Notes: generated from the letters alone by a model not told the origin. A stretch of 64,000 nt of DNA from Phormidesmis priestleyi BC1401 (GCF_001650195.1 NZ_LXYR01000005.1:78488-142487), one strand, 5' to 3'; counted from the first letter of the stretch, positions 17,233-27,220 are shown. A program made the numbers and translations.

Positions 17233-18339
17233 ATGCTTTTCATTCGATCGGACCTTTCCCAGCTTGCGGCTTATAAGACTCAACACAGCGACGATTCTCA
17301 GCAAACGACGATCGATCGGGTCGATGTTAATGAAAGTCCCTATGATTTGCCCGATCAGCTCAAGCAAAAACTAAGCTGGACTTATCAGCAGACGATCGAG
17401 AACAATCGCTATCCCGATGGTGGATATGAAGGGCTAAAAAACGCGATCGCTGAATATGTCAATGAGTCGTCTAATTCAACCTTTACAGCAGACAATCTCT
17501 CGATCGGCAACGGCTCAGATGAGTTAATTCGTTCTCTGCTGATCGCGACCTGCCTAGGGGGAGAAGGCTCGATTCTAGTCGCTGACCCGACTTTCTCAAT
17601 GTATGGAATTTTGGCAAAGACGTTAGGAATTCCGGTTGTGACGATCGGGCGTTCTCTGACTAATTTTGAGATGGATTTGGTGGCGGCTCAAGGCGCGATC
17701 GCTCAGACTCTCACCCCTCCGATTCGAGCTGTCTTTGTCGTTCACCCCAACTCACCGACCGGAAACGCCCTGACCAAGGCAGAGTTAACCTGGCTGCGAG
17801 ACCTTCCTCAGACAATTTTGGTCGTGATCGATGAGGCATACTTTGAGTTTAGTCAGACGACAGTCGCGACTGAACTCGCTCAACATCCAAACTGGGTGAT
17901 TTTGCGAACCTTCTCGAAGGCGTTTCGACTCGCCGCGCATCGCGTTGGGTATGCGATCGCTCATCCCGAATTAATCACAGCGTTAGAAAAAGTCCGCCTT
18001 CCTTATAATCTTCCTAGCTTTACACAGGCGGCGGCTTTGGTGGCGATCGCTCATCGTCACGAGCTACTGTCTACCATACCTTTGATGCTGACCGAACGGA
18101 CTCGGCTGATTCAAGCCTTTTCTCAGCGTCCAGAATTTCAGGTTTGGGAAAGTGCTGCTAACTTTGTCTATTTACGTCTCAAAGAAATCAATACTCAGCC
18201 GAGGCTAGCTGAAATTTGTCAGACACTCAAAGCCCAGGGAACCTTGATTCGACAGACAGGAAATGGGCTGCGAGTCTCGATCGGCACTCCTGAAGAAAAT
18301 CAGCGAACGATTGAGCGATTCAACACCCTTAGTTTCTAG
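17233..18339 (+). CDS. hisC: Histidinol-phosphate aminotransferase
   Basis: PLP enzyme of histidine biosynthesis. The ATG at 17233 ([11 protein letters not shown], 368 aa) is preferred over an in-frame TTG at 17191, whose extra residues are not family-like. Family blocks are [26 protein letters not shown], the PLP-pocket [12 protein letters not shown], and [15 protein letters not shown] with the Schiff-base lysine. The 3' end overlaps the convergent unknown gene by 11 bp. Confidence 0.93.
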   Translation: MLFIRSDLSQLAAYKTQHSDDSQQTTIDRVDVNESPYDLPDQLKQKLSWTYQQTIENNRYPDGGYEGLKNAIAEYVNESSNSTFTADNLSIGNGSDELIRSLLIATCLGGEGSILVADPTFSMYGILAKTLGIPVVTIGRSLTNFEMDLVAAQGAIAQTLTPPIRAVFVVHPNSPTGNALTKAELTWLRDLPQTILVVIDEAYFEFSQTTVATELAQHPNWVILRTFSKAFRLAAHRVGYAIAHPELITALEKVRLPYNLPSFTQAAALVAIAHRHELLSTIPLMLTERTRLIQAFSQRPEFQVWESAANFVYLRLKEINTQPRLAEICQTLKAQGTLIRQTGNGLRVSIGTPEENQRTIERFNTLSF

Positions 18340-18823
18340 GCTTCACCACCTCTAAACTAGCCGACCCTCGACGCACCATTTGAATCGTGTGGGGAAGAAC
18401 CCCAACCAGTCGCTCAAACGCCTTGTCGGGTAATTGTGCTGTCGCCTCTGCTCCAAAATAATTCTCAAACTGATTCAAAATCATCTGAGCGCGCTGCAAC
18501 GGTGCAGGATTATCGGTGAGTTGCTGAGTGAGTCTAATCCACTGCCGTCTAATTAGATAAGCTTTCTGCCGCTCTTCTTGATTTTCGGGATCGAGCAGAG
18601 ACAGATCGCCGACTGGCAAAATTCCTTCGCAATTTAGGTCAAAAAGGCTTCCCACCGCCGCCCCCGGACCTGCAAACTCAGCGTGAAACTTTTTGTAGAT
18701 AATCAGCCCGTTTTTTCGGCGGCTATTGACGACTAGCAGTTTTCCATCGTTTAGCTGAGTCAAAATATCTGACACGATCGTGGGTTCAACAATGCCTTGA
18801 TGATTCAGGCGCTCATTTTTCAT
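18329..18823 (-). CDS. Conserved hypothetical protein
   Basis: Protein of 164 aa with no transmembrane segment or signal peptide. The N-terminal half is beta-like and glycine-rich ([37 protein letters not shown]); the C-terminal half is helical ([34 protein letters not shown]). I cannot name a family. It overlaps the 3' end of hisC by 11 bp on the opposite strand, which favours a real gene under tight packing. A structured intergenic region lies upstream. Confidence 0.6.
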   Translation of the reverse strand: MKNERLNHQGIVEPTIVSDILTQLNDGKLLVVNSRRKNGLIIYKKFHAEFAGPGAAVGSLFDLNCEGILPVGDLSLLDPENQEERQKAYLIRRQWIRLTQQLTDNPAPLQRAQMILNQFENYFGAEATAQLPDKAFERLVGVLPHTIQMVRRGSASLEVVKPRN

Positions 18824-18939
18824 ACCGTCAAAGCCTTGAAGCGAGTAACACGGCGATAGCCATAAAGGAGCAGGCTGCCATGCAACACTGCGGTTAACCT
18901 GGTGAAAAAATGGTTTACGTCTAGCCTTTATCGGTCATT

Positions 18940-19048
18940 GCTCAGAGTACAAACCCAAGATTTGCCCAGTTGTCGGAGTTGATGCACCGCAGGGGTGAAA
19001 GCGAGTTTAACGCGGTAACCCGACTCCTCAACCCTAGTAATCTTGAGC
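18940..19048. ncRNA. Candidate structured RNA with nested stems
   Basis: Within the 460-bp gene-free interval 18824-19284, five paired blocks nest in order: GCTC/GAGC (18940, 19045), CAAGATT/AATCTTG (18956, 19039), GTTG/CAAC (18969, 19029), GGAGT/ACTCC (18975, 19023) and ACCGC/GCGGT (18986, 19012). A separate TTGCCA/TGGCAA hairpin follows at 19063-19084. The strand cannot be decided from a symmetric fold; + would be the leader of the 19285 gene and - the leader of the 18823 gene. It does not match tmRNA, RNase P RNA, SRP RNA or tRNA motifs that I know. Confidence 0.4.
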
Positions 19049-19284
19049 GCCAACAGCCAGCCTTGCCACTATATTCTATGGCAACGCGTTGAGATCAGGA
19101 GAATTCGGTAGAGACTTTGAAGTAGTTGTGAAGAGGAACTAAAATCTCAGGCAATTTCTCAATGAGACCTTGATAAACCTCAGAATCCGTTCCGTCTGAC
19201 CGAATTTCGGATTGTACAGAAGCCCTAGCAGAGTGATAAGCTCGATAGCCTAAGGCAACCCTATCAAAGCAAATAAGGTAAGTG

Positions 19285-19512
19285 ATGAGTGACGAGCTGA
19301 TCGAGCAGCCCTCTGATTTAGACTTAAATTCTGGACTAACGCCGCCGCTCCGCGAACCCTATCGGTCAAGCTTGAAAGAAGACATCGGGCAGGGATGGGC
19401 ATTTGTGCAGTTTGTTTGGCGGATCTCAAAGCGGATTCGGGGCAGCAGAAATCGGATTCGTTTTATCATCGGGCTAATCTTTTGGAAGCCTTTCTTACCC
19501 GACGATCGCTAG
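19285..19512 (+). CDS. Small hypothetical protein
   Basis: A 75-residue protein starting at ATG 19285 with an AAGG ribosome site 8-10 bp upstream; a GTG lies one codon earlier. The N-terminal half is acidic (DELIEQPSDLDLNSG). The C-terminal half is basic and amphipathic (WRISKRIRGSRNRIRFIIG, then LIFWKPF), so membrane-surface binding is possible. Family unknown. It lies 43 bp upstream of the beta-hydroxylase-like gene on the same strand. Confidence 0.5.
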   Translation: MSDELIEQPSDLDLNSGLTPPLREPYRSSLKEDIGQGWAFVQFVWRISKRIRGSRNRIRFIIGLIFWKPFLPDDR

Positions 19513-19555
19513 AGAAATCGCTTTAAGTTCTGTGTGTTGAGTTTCGAGCAACGTC

Positions 19556-20065
19556 ATGTATTACGATTCGCATCAGTTTGAATTTGTCGATCGCCTCGAA
19601 TCTAATTGGCTCGTCATCAAAGACGAACTGAGCCGATTGACCGCCGAAGATTTCGTCCCTTACCCCGAAAAATATTTGCTGCAAAAGAAAACCGGATGGG
19701 AGATCTTTGGCATTTATTTCTTAGGAGTCAAAATCGATATCAACTGCGAACTCTGTCCCGAAACCGCCAAACTGGTTAAAAGCATTCCTGGTATGGTGAC
19801 GGCTGGCTTTTCTCGACTGGCACCTGGTGCCCATATCATCCCTCACTCTGGCAAGCCGAGCAGCGTTTTGCGATGTCACTTAGGGCTATCGGTGCCTGAA
19901 AAATGTGCGTTTCGAGTCGCGTCAGATATCAAAGCATGGGTGAATGGCGAGTGCCTGGTATTTGATGACACCTCAGAACACGAAGCCTGGAATCTCAGCG
20001 ATCGCTATCGAGATGTCCTGCTGCTTGACTTCAAAATTCCAGATGGGTTCGCGTTGAAGCGGTAG
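19556..20065 (+). CDS. Aspartyl/asparaginyl beta-hydroxylase family protein
   Basis: A 169-residue 2-oxoglutarate/Fe(II) dioxygenase of the AspH/LpxO type. The double-stranded beta-helix carries the metal-binding HSGKPSSVLRCHLGL block and the second His in FDDTSEHEAWN, followed by the Arg-containing strand RYRDVLLLDF that binds 2-oxoglutarate. The substrate could be a protein side chain or a lipid acyl chain. It is convergent with the matrixin gene, 7 bp away. Confidence 0.85.
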   Translation: MYYDSHQFEFVDRLESNWLVIKDELSRLTAEDFVPYPEKYLLQKKTGWEIFGIYFLGVKIDINCELCPETAKLVKSIPGMVTAGFSRLAPGAHIIPHSGKPSSVLRCHLGLSVPEKCAFRVASDIKAWVNGECLVFDDTSEHEAWNLSDRYRDVLLLDFKIPDGFALKR

Positions 20066-20072
20066 AAACGGG

Positions 20073-20843
20073 TCATCGCGGCCCACTCTCCTTAGAAATC
20101 GTCCACCCTAATCGAGTCGGCTGCTGATAAATTCGTTTTAGGGTATTTACATCTCGCGGTGAGATCAGCGGCGGATTGCGTACCTGGGAGAAATATAAGG
20201 CATCGGTTTGCAGAGAACTGTGCCCCCAAATTCCCAAGGCGTGACCTAGTTCGTGACGAGCAGACGCTAACACATAGGACTCTGCTTGATTGGGTTGCAC
20301 AACAACGGTGCAGCGATGCGCCAAAATTGTTGAACCATCGCCGATCGCTTGGTCATAAAGCTCATAGCGGGTTTCAGCCGCCCGAATCCGTTGAGGAACC
20401 GAAGGCTTTCCGGGTGTAGCACGAATGGGCAGGAACGATCGACGCATCACAATATCAGCATCTTCCACCCGATCCGTCACCTGCAAAGGAAGATAAACCG
20501 TCCACTCCTGCACCGCTTGCGACACCGCCTTAATCCAAGCTTGGGCGCGGGCAGGATTAGCGACCTCTGACTCCTTGATCGGCTGCACATAAACCTTGAC
20601 GGGAAACTGCGACCACACCAAATAGTCGGGCTGAGTTTTTTGAACTCGATCGAAATAATCTCCCTGATTGGCTGGATCTCTCCACTGCGCCAATGAGGGC
20701 GGGAGAGGATGCGCTTTGAGCGCTGGAAGGGCATCTTGGGCGATCGAAGAAGACTGCAAAAGTAAGATCAGCAGAATACACCCAAGCCCGCAAATCACTG
20801 CGAGAGGGTGCATTTTGCCCAGCCCAAATTTTCTGCTAGCCAA
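20073..20843 (-). CDS. Matrixin-like zinc metalloprotease, exported
   Basis: Protein of 256 aa. A hydrophobic N-terminal segment (LAVICGLGCILLILLL) acts as signal or anchor. The zinc site is the full HELGHALGIWGH motif (HExxHxxGxxH) near residue 200, followed by a downstream turn and the C-terminal ISPRDVNTLKRIY helix. It is probably a periplasmic or surface protease. The secG gene lies 3 bp upstream on the same strand, so the two are likely co-transcribed. Confidence 0.85.
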   Translation of the reverse strand: MASRKFGLGKMHPLAVICGLGCILLILLLQSSSIAQDALPALKAHPLPPSLAQWRDPANQGDYFDRVQKTQPDYLVWSQFPVKVYVQPIKESEVANPARAQAWIKAVSQAVQEWTVYLPLQVTDRVEDADIVMRRSFLPIRATPGKPSVPQRIRAAETRYELYDQAIGDGSTILAHRCTVVVQPNQAESYVLASARHELGHALGIWGHSSLQTDALYFSQVRNPPLISPRDVNTLKRIYQQPTRLGWTISKESGPR

Positions 20844-20846
20844 CGG

Positions 20847-21080
20847 TTATCGACCTAGCCAACCAGCACTAAGCACGATCGTGATCCCAATAAAGAGAAT
20901 GGTGAGCGTCCAAGTCAATCGATTGAGGGTTGTCTCAGCACTTTTGGTGCTCGTAAACAACTGAGCTTGTCCGCCCAACCCACTCAACCCATCTCCCTTG
21001 GGGCTGTGCAGCAGCACGAGAATAATAATTCCTACTGCACAGACCATCCAAACCGTCTTTAAAACTAAAATCAGTGTCAT
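20847..21080 (-). CDS. secG: Preprotein translocase subunit SecG
   Basis: A 77-residue membrane protein with two transmembrane helices (VWMVCAVGIIILVLLH and LTWTLTILFIGITIVLSAG) joined by the SecG loop HSPKGDGLSGLGGQAQLF. It is the accessory subunit of the SecYEG channel. It lies directly upstream of the matrixin-like protease and 87 bp downstream of gpmI. Confidence 0.93.
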   Translation of the reverse strand: MTLILVLKTVWMVCAVGIIILVLLHSPKGDGLSGLGGQAQLFTSTKSAETTLNRLTWTLTILFIGITIVLSAGWLGR

Positions 21081-21167
21081 GACGACGAGCCTAACTAAAA
21101 AATCAGCAGAGTTAAGTTTTGAACTCAGGGATCGAAATCAGTTCAAGACTCAACGCTTATTCTCGCA

Positions 21168-22766
21168 TTATCGCGCAATCTTAACCGGAGTTCGGTTTGC
21201 TCGCACATCAAATTCAGCAGACTCGACCAGCGATCGACCCGTCATCTCAGTCGGTTGCGGCAACCTCAGAATGTCTAAAATCGTCGGTGCAATGTCGGCT
21301 AGTCGCCCACCTTCTCTGAGAGCAACGTCCGTTCCGTGCCCAGGAATCTTCAATCCTTCTCCTTCAACGAGGATGAACGGCACCGGATTTGTGGTGTGAG
21401 CCGTCCAGGGATTGCCGTTTTCGTCCCACATCATCTCGGCGTTGCCGTGGTCAGCGATGATGATCGCGGTGCCTCCAGCGCGATTGATCTGTTCTAACAG
21501 GCGACCCAAACAGCGATCGACCGCTTCGAGTGCTGTCACGGTTGCGTCCATCTGTCCCGTGTGCCCGACCATATCAGGATTGGCGTAGTTGATAACCACC
21601 AGCGAATAGATGCGCTTCTCGATCGCCGCGATCGCCACATCAGTGACTGCCTCAGCCGACATCGCCGGAGCGCTATCGTAGGTCATCACCATTGGACTCG
21701 GCACCAACTCACGATCTTCACCGGGGAACGGTTCCTCTAAGCCACCGTTAAAGAAGTAAGTGACGTGGGCATATTTCTCGGTTTCTGCGGCGCGAAACTG
21801 ACGCAACCCGTGTCGAGAAACCACTTCGCCCAAGATATTGTCTAAGTTTTGCGGCTCAAACGCGACTAAAACGGGAAGCGAGGCATCGTATTGCGTAAAG
21901 GTCACAAACGGCAGGGGACGAATCTGCTCTCGCTCAAAGCCCTTAAACTTGGGATCGACCAAAGCTTGAGTCAGTTGACGGGCACGATCGGGGCGGAAGT
22001 TGAAGAAAATCACCCCATCCCCAGCTTTGATAGCTCCTGGCGCAATACGAGTTGGGATCACAAATTCATCTGTTTTGCCCTCGACATAGGAGGCTTGCAG
22101 CACCTCTAGCGCCGATCGACCATCGCTTTCGCCATCCTGAGTCATCACGTCATACGCCAGTTTTACCCGATCCCATCGGTGATCGCGATCGAGACTGTAA
22201 TAGCGTCCGCCGAGGGTGACAATGCGACCTGTGCCGATGCGATCGCAATAGTCTTGAAGTCGTCCGATCGCGTCTGCGCCTTCAGTGGTCTGAGTGTCTC
22301 GCCCATCGGTGATGGCGTGAATGCACACATCTTGAATCCCCTGCTCTTTTGCCAAATCAAGCAAGCCAAATAAATGACTGAGGTGAGAATGCACCCCTCC
22401 ATCTGAGCACAATCCAATCAAGTGCAGCCTTCCTTGGTGACGCTGCACTTCTTGGCAGACTTTCACTAACTTGGGATTGCTCAACAAGCTGCGATCTTCA
22501 ACTGCATCTGAAATTCGCACTAGCTCTTGAGGAACGACTCTGCCAGCCCCAATGTTGAGATGACCGACTTCTGAGTTACCCATTTGACCGTCTGGCAACC
22601 CAACATCCTTACCAGCGGTGCGAATCAGCGTGTGAGGGTATGCAGCCCACAGACTATTCATCACTGGCGTTTTAGCGGCAGCAATGGCGTTCCCGTCTGT
22701 TTCTTCGCGGTAACCCCAACCGTCTAAGATGACCAGCACTACAGGAGAGACAGGCACCTGCGCCAT
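21168..22766 (-). CDS. gpmI: 2,3-bisphosphoglycerate-independent phosphoglycerate mutase
   Basis: Glycolytic enzyme that interconverts 3- and 2-phosphoglycerate using two manganese ions. The start chosen is the Met of MAQVPVSPVVLVILDGWG (532 aa), with an AGAAGG ribosome site upstream; the ATG at 22790 adds eight unlikely residues. The catalytic Ser lies in MGNSEVGHLNIGAG, and metal ligands lie in VLDGWG, VVINYANPDMVGHTG and IIADHGNAEMM. The order gpmI-secG is typical of cyanobacteria. Confidence 0.95.
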   Translation of the reverse strand: MAQVPVSPVVLVILDGWGYREETDGNAIAAAKTPVMNSLWAAYPHTLIRTAGKDVGLPDGQMGNSEVGHLNIGAGRVVPQELVRISDAVEDRSLLSNPKLVKVCQEVQRHQGRLHLIGLCSDGGVHSHLSHLFGLLDLAKEQGIQDVCIHAITDGRDTQTTEGADAIGRLQDYCDRIGTGRIVTLGGRYYSLDRDHRWDRVKLAYDVMTQDGESDGRSALEVLQASYVEGKTDEFVIPTRIAPGAIKAGDGVIFFNFRPDRARQLTQALVDPKFKGFEREQIRPLPFVTFTQYDASLPVLVAFEPQNLDNILGEVVSRHGLRQFRAAETEKYAHVTYFFNGGLEEPFPGEDRELVPSPMVMTYDSAPAMSAEAVTDVAIAAIEKRIYSLVVINYANPDMVGHTGQMDATVTALEAVDRCLGRLLEQINRAGGTAIIIADHGNAEMMWDENGNPWTAHTTNPVPFILVEGEGLKIPGHGTDVALREGGRLADIAPTILDILRLPQPTEMTGRSLVESAEFDVRANRTPVKIAR

Positions 22767-22898
22767 ATAAAATGCCCTTCTAATGAACAATTTCTTCTAA
22801 AGATCATACCATCCCTATCGAGATGATTAAAACGCATCGCTTCTCAGCACACAGCGACTAGACACCAGGCGTTATCTCACCTTCCCTTTTTAACGGAC

Positions 22899-24617
22899 TT
22901 AATGGCTTTTCTGGGCTTTCTTTGTCTTTTCCTTCTCTTTTTGTTTTTCTCGCTTTGATTCAACTTTAGCGGCTTTTTCGTCTTCGATCGCCGCTAGCTC
23001 AGCTTTCTCTTTTTCTTCAGCCACTTTGTCGAGATAGTAGTGATAATCGCCGCGATAGAGCCGCAGTTCACCATCGCGAATTTCTACGATTTTGTTGACA
23101 GTTTGAGAGATGAAATAGCGATCGTGCGAGACGATAATCACACTGCCATCATAATTTTGAATCGCTTCTTCCAGCATTTCTTTGGCTGGAATATCCAGGT
23201 GATTGGTCGGCTCATCCAGAATCAGCAGATTGGCGGGACGAAGCAGCATTTTCGCCAAAGCCAGCCGCGCTTTTTCGCCTCCACTCAAAGCTTCTACCTT
23301 TTTGAAGACCGTATCGCCACTGAATAGAAAACGTCCTAAAAGCGTCCGAACTTCTTCATTCGTCCATTTAGGAACTTCGTCATGAATGGTTTCGATCACG
23401 GTTCTGTCTAAGTCGAGCGCTTCAGCCTGGTTTTGCTCAAAATAGCTGGGAATGACGTTGTGATCCCCTAGCTTGATGCTGCCATCGGTAGGTTTCTCTG
23501 CACCCGTGATTAAATGCAATAACGTCGATTTGCCAGCGCCATTCGGTCCAAGAAAGGCAATGCGATCGCCCCGCTCAATCACCAAATCCGCTCCCAAAAA
23601 CAGGATCTTCTCGCCGTAAGTGTGAACCAGGTTGTCGATCGTCACCACTTCTCGTCCGCTCCGAGGTGCGGGTGGAAAGCGAAAATGCAAGCCTCGCACA
23701 TCACTATCGGGGGCTTCGATGCGATCGATTTTGTCTAATTGCTTCTCGCGGCTTTTTGCCTGGGTGCTGCGAGTGGCGCTGGCACGGAAGCGATCGACAA
23801 AGGTTTGCTGCTTCTCTAATTCTTTTTGCTGACGCTCAAAGGCACTCATCTGAGCATCTCGCTGCTCTTGCTTTTGCAGCAAATAATTGGAGTAATTGCC
23901 GAGATAAGTGGTCGAAACTCCCCGCTCAGTTTCGACAATTTGGGTGCAGAGCCGATCGAGAAATTCGCGGTCATGCGAGACGATCACCATTGGGGTTGAC
24001 AACCCTTTCAGGTAGGTTTCTAACCACTCGATCGTTTCTAGATCCAAATGGTTGGTCGGCTCGTCGAGCAGCAGCAAATCGGGCTTTTGCAGCAGAATTT
24101 TGCCTAAACTCATTCGCATTTGCCAGCCACCGCTAAAGGCGCTGACTAAGCGATCGCCATCCTCAATCTCAAAGCCCAAATCGGGCATGATTTTCTCGAT
24201 TCGGGCATCTAGTCCATAGCCATCCATGCCTTCAAATCGCCATTGCAGCTTGTCCATTTTGTGGATCAGCTTGTCTAACGCTTCAGGGTTGGCGGTTTCC
24301 ATGTCGCGATGCACCTGAGTCAGCGCGTCGTGAACGTCATTCGCTTCGCCAAAGGCGCGCCAAAGCTCTTCTCTCACAGTGCGCGTCGGATCGACTTCAA
24401 ATTCTTGCGTCAGATAAGCAATGTGCAAACTTGAAGGACGAATCACCTCGCCTGTGGTTGGCTCCATTTCGCCTGCCACAATCTTAAGCTGCGTTGATTT
24501 TCCTGCCCCGTTGACCCCGACCAAGCCGATACGATCGCCAACTTTGACCTCCCAATTGATATCTTTCAACACTTCGCCAGTCGGATAGATTTTGCTGACG
24601 TGTTCGAGTCGTAACAT
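22899..24617 (-). CDS. ABC-F family ATPase (translation factor type)
   Basis: Soluble protein of 572 aa with two ATP-binding cassettes and no membrane domain. Walker A sites are GVNGAGKST and GPNGAGKST, signatures are FSGGWQMRMSL and LSGGEKARLAL, and both Walker B regions read LLDEPTNHLD or ILDEPTNHLD. The charged P-site tRNA interaction linker (about 245-305) separates them. A Lys/Glu-rich C-terminal tail is present. ABC-F proteins act on ribosomes, resolving stalls or giving antibiotic resistance. It lies 81 bp downstream of the BrxC/D-like operon with an AT-rich gap, so it is probably a separate unit. Confidence 0.9.
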   Translation of the reverse strand: MLRLEHVSKIYPTGEVLKDINWEVKVGDRIGLVGVNGAGKSTQLKIVAGEMEPTTGEVIRPSSLHIAYLTQEFEVDPTRTVREELWRAFGEANDVHDALTQVHRDMETANPEALDKLIHKMDKLQWRFEGMDGYGLDARIEKIMPDLGFEIEDGDRLVSAFSGGWQMRMSLGKILLQKPDLLLLDEPTNHLDLETIEWLETYLKGLSTPMVIVSHDREFLDRLCTQIVETERGVSTTYLGNYSNYLLQKQEQRDAQMSAFERQQKELEKQQTFVDRFRASATRSTQAKSREKQLDKIDRIEAPDSDVRGLHFRFPPAPRSGREVVTIDNLVHTYGEKILFLGADLVIERGDRIAFLGPNGAGKSTLLHLITGAEKPTDGSIKLGDHNVIPSYFEQNQAEALDLDRTVIETIHDEVPKWTNEEVRTLLGRFLFSGDTVFKKVEALSGGEKARLALAKMLLRPANLLILDEPTNHLDIPAKEMLEEAIQNYDGSVIIVSHDRYFISQTVNKIVEIRDGELRLYRGDYHYYLDKVAEEKEKAELAAIEDEKAAKVESKREKQKEKEKTKKAQKSH

Positions 24618-24698
24618 GAGGGAGGCTCCAGGGAAAATCGGTGAGGATTGTAAAATCGTAATTAAATCTTAACAAAAGCTGAGTCGATCACGCGAATT

Positions 24699-25994
24699 TT
24701 AGCGGTCTGATTCTTCAGGGATCGCAAAGAAATCTGCCTGCTCTTGCAGAGAGGCTTCGAGCAAATCGGTCGCGCCTAGTTTGACATCTTCGTGATAAAG
24801 GTAGGCGATATCCAACGCTTCTAAGGTTGCCCGAATATGGGTGCGAATCGGCTGGCTCCCGATCGCCCGAATCAATTTAGGCACGTCTAGTTGGGCATCC
24901 CAAGCATAGGCTGCGCCGTGAAGTTTGACCAAATGATCGAGTAACTCAATCAAACCACTCGTTTCGAGCGGACGGATCGTGGGACAGGTAGACCCGATAG
25001 CGGTTTCAAAAAAGTTTTGCATCACCTGCCCTGCATCGGTGCCGAATTTCTCGATCGCCAACTCAGGAATTTGACTGCGATCGTTTTTGGCGCTCGGCGT
25101 GCTGGTGCCGCTGAACCAGACATCGTTTCGCAAACTGGAGGCAACGACCCCAAAGGTGTAAATCGGGTAGGGATTCTCGCACAATAACTCTTGATCCCCA
25201 TCTCGACGCACCGGACGATCGGACCAATTTAGCAGCCAGTTGAGATTGCGATATGCCTGAAGTCGTCCGACTTTGCCAAGTCGCCCAATTAGCTCGACTT
25301 CATCCAACAACAGCACCCAACCTTTGTAGCCACACAGAGCGATCGCGTCTGCCATCACGCCAAAATAAGCGCTTCCATGCTGCGTCGTGCGGAAGTTCAT
25401 GTCAAATTTGGGCATTGACTCACCCCGGCAGTTGCGATGAATGCGTTTCAGTTCGGGGCTGGTAATCCGCGTTCCCATCAAGTCGCCGTAGAGGAGATCT
25501 TGTTCTTCGCCCGACGTGAAAAAATAGTCCTCCAGAACGATCTCTGGGAGCGGATGACTGTAGCGATCGCGATCAGCCAGGGGACTATTGAGCAAATCGC
25601 CTGCTTTTCTAGAGCTTAATGCTTTGGTCAGTCCTGCCATTTTAGAATCGGGCGTGCGAAGCACTGAGGCGACTCGTCCATAAAAGTTGAGCAGGTGATG
25701 ACATGACACTTCTCGGCTCAAAGAAACTCGACTAACCGCAAAGCCTAAATCCAGTGCGACGTGTTCAACCGTGGTCAGCGCGTGAGTTTTGCCTTGCCCA
25801 TAAGGTCCCCAGGCTAACCGTCCTGCGGGATGCTGCTTACTCTGAGAGAACTGCTCTAAATCTCGCCGAATCAGGTCGGTCAGTGACTCTCGCAGATCGG
25901 GCAATTCTCTCGTTGACGTGCGGGTGGGAATTCCGGCGCGAAGAGATTCGACAACGGCGATCGATTTTCTGCGATGAGCGTCATATCGCTCCAT
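24699..25994 (-). CDS. BrxC/BrxD-like (DUF2791-like) P-loop ATPase, third gene of operon
   Basis: Protein of 431 aa resembling BREX-system ATP-binding proteins (BrxC/BrxD, DUF2791). It starts with an arginine-rich helix, then VVESLRAGIPTRTSTREL, typical of the BrxD N terminus. Walker A is GPYGQGKTH (63-71) and Walker B is GWVLLLDEVELIG near residue 230. A conserved LNWLLNW helix follows, and later helical segments probably form a winged-helix lid. It is the last gene of a three-gene leftward operon, 36 bp after the second ATPase. No BREX methylase, phosphatase or Lon-like gene is present in the window, so the name describes the domain, not a complete BREX. Confidence 0.7.
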   Translation of the reverse strand: MERYDAHRRKSIAVVESLRAGIPTRTSTRELPDLRESLTDLIRRDLEQFSQSKQHPAGRLAWGPYGQGKTHALTTVEHVALDLGFAVSRVSLSREVSCHHLLNFYGRVASVLRTPDSKMAGLTKALSSRKAGDLLNSPLADRDRYSHPLPEIVLEDYFFTSGEEQDLLYGDLMGTRITSPELKRIHRNCRGESMPKFDMNFRTTQHGSAYFGVMADAIALCGYKGWVLLLDEVELIGRLGKVGRLQAYRNLNWLLNWSDRPVRRDGDQELLCENPYPIYTFGVVASSLRNDVWFSGTSTPSAKNDRSQIPELAIEKFGTDAGQVMQNFFETAIGSTCPTIRPLETSGLIELLDHLVKLHGAAYAWDAQLDVPKLIRAIGSQPIRTHIRATLEALDIAYLYHEDVKLGATDLLEASLQEQADFFAIPEESDR

Positions 25995-26030
25995 GCGTCT
26001 ACCTCAATGATGTTGATTTTTGAACTCGGT

Positions 26031-27212
26031 TCATCCGTCGCTAAGTGCCATCAGAGTTGCACCAATTACGTTAGCTCGAAGTTGGCTATAGTTATCGAGA
26101 GCGGGAAGCTCGCGATCGACCACTTCAAATCCCGCTTCTTGAAATAATCGCCGCAGTCTCATCTGCACCTGTTCGGGAAAGGCTTTGCCGTTGGCAACCA
26201 CATGACTGTCGGTGTCTACGATGTCCGATAAAGGGTTGAACTTGTGAATGGGCAACAAGCCTGTTTGTAACCGCATCCACAGCGCTTCGTAGCTTTTAAA
26301 GCCGCGACGATCGTCCTCGATCATCTCGCGCCGACCCGCCAGCAGCAGCAGAAAATGATCGAGCAGTTCTACATCATCAATGATCTGGCGAAACAGTTCG
26401 CAGGTGTCTTTAATAGCGTTAGCGGTGTATCGAAAGCGGCGAGTTTCGGGATGGCGTTCGGTCATGACTTCTAGATCGTCGATCGCCACCACTAGCCCCG
26501 TCATTCCTGCCAGATGCAGAAGCCGAATCAAAGAGTTTAACCAATAGCGAGCGTTTGGTTTTTGCAGTCGTTCGTAAAGTAAGGTCGATTGCTTTTGATG
26601 CCGTTCTAGTTTTTCACCCGACAGCCACCTGAGCGCAAGTCGAATGCTATCTTCGTTGCCACTGATCAGCCGATTGCTAATCACGCTATAAGCAAATGCC
26701 CGAAACGATGACCCAAAATCAACATCTCTGAGCGTCAGCCCGATCGCCCGTTTGATTTCATACACTGCCAGATCACGAGTTAGCCCTTGATCTTCAATCA
26801 GCAGAGACAGAATGCGATCGCTGTCGTCGTATTGCCCATAGCCTAACTTTTTGGTGACGAGTTGACACAGACCACTCACCAAGCGCTCTTTGTCGAGTTG
26901 CTGCACGATCGCCCGATAAAACCCTGGCAAATCATTCAAACGATATTCTCGTGCTGAAAGATAAACGGTTTGGTAATCTCTGGCTTGGGCATCTTGCAGC
27001 ACACAGCGCAATAGATGAGTTTTTCCCGTTCCCTCGCCGCCTACTAAAACTTTGACCTTGCTGCCGCCATCGGCAATATAGTTTGCCAAGTAGTGTTCGT
27101 GAAGATAGTCAAGCCAACGATCGTGCCCCAGCGTCATTCCCGTCAGAAGGTCCTGACTTACCGGAGGCTGACCCGACAGCAACGCCTCAATGTCCAGTTC
27201 GTCAATCTGCAT
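26031..27212 (-). CDS. BrxC/BrxD-like (DUF2791-like) P-loop ATPase, second gene of operon
   Basis: Protein of 393 aa, distantly related to its neighbour. Walker A is GGEGTGKTHLL (58-68), Walker B is GLVVAIDDLEVM, and a LLAGRREMIEDD sensor-like strand follows. The region between (KRAIGLTLRDVDFGSSFRAF and onward) matches the helical insertion seen in DUF2791 proteins. Two different ATPases side by side suggest a hetero-oligomeric machine. The gap to the upstream gene is 8 bp and to the downstream ATPase 36 bp. Its start codon is supported by an adjacent AGGG-like site inside the upstream gene's end. Confidence 0.65.
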   Translation of the reverse strand: MQIDELDIEALLSGQPPVSQDLLTGMTLGHDRWLDYLHEHYLANYIADGGSKVKVLVGGEGTGKTHLLRCVLQDAQARDYQTVYLSAREYRLNDLPGFYRAIVQQLDKERLVSGLCQLVTKKLGYGQYDDSDRILSLLIEDQGLTRDLAVYEIKRAIGLTLRDVDFGSSFRAFAYSVISNRLISGNEDSIRLALRWLSGEKLERHQKQSTLLYERLQKPNARYWLNSLIRLLHLAGMTGLVVAIDDLEVMTERHPETRRFRYTANAIKDTCELFRQIIDDVELLDHFLLLLAGRREMIEDDRRGFKSYEALWMRLQTGLLPIHKFNPLSDIVDTDSHVVANGKAFPEQVQMRLRRLFQEAGFEVVDRELPALDNYSQLRANVIGATLMALSDG

Positions 27213-27220
27213 TGTCAGCC

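Noticed and set aside
19081..19096. CAACGCGTTGAG shared with the right end of the window (about 63983)
   Set aside because: The identity covers only a short palindromic stretch with no homologous flanks, so chance is sufficient.
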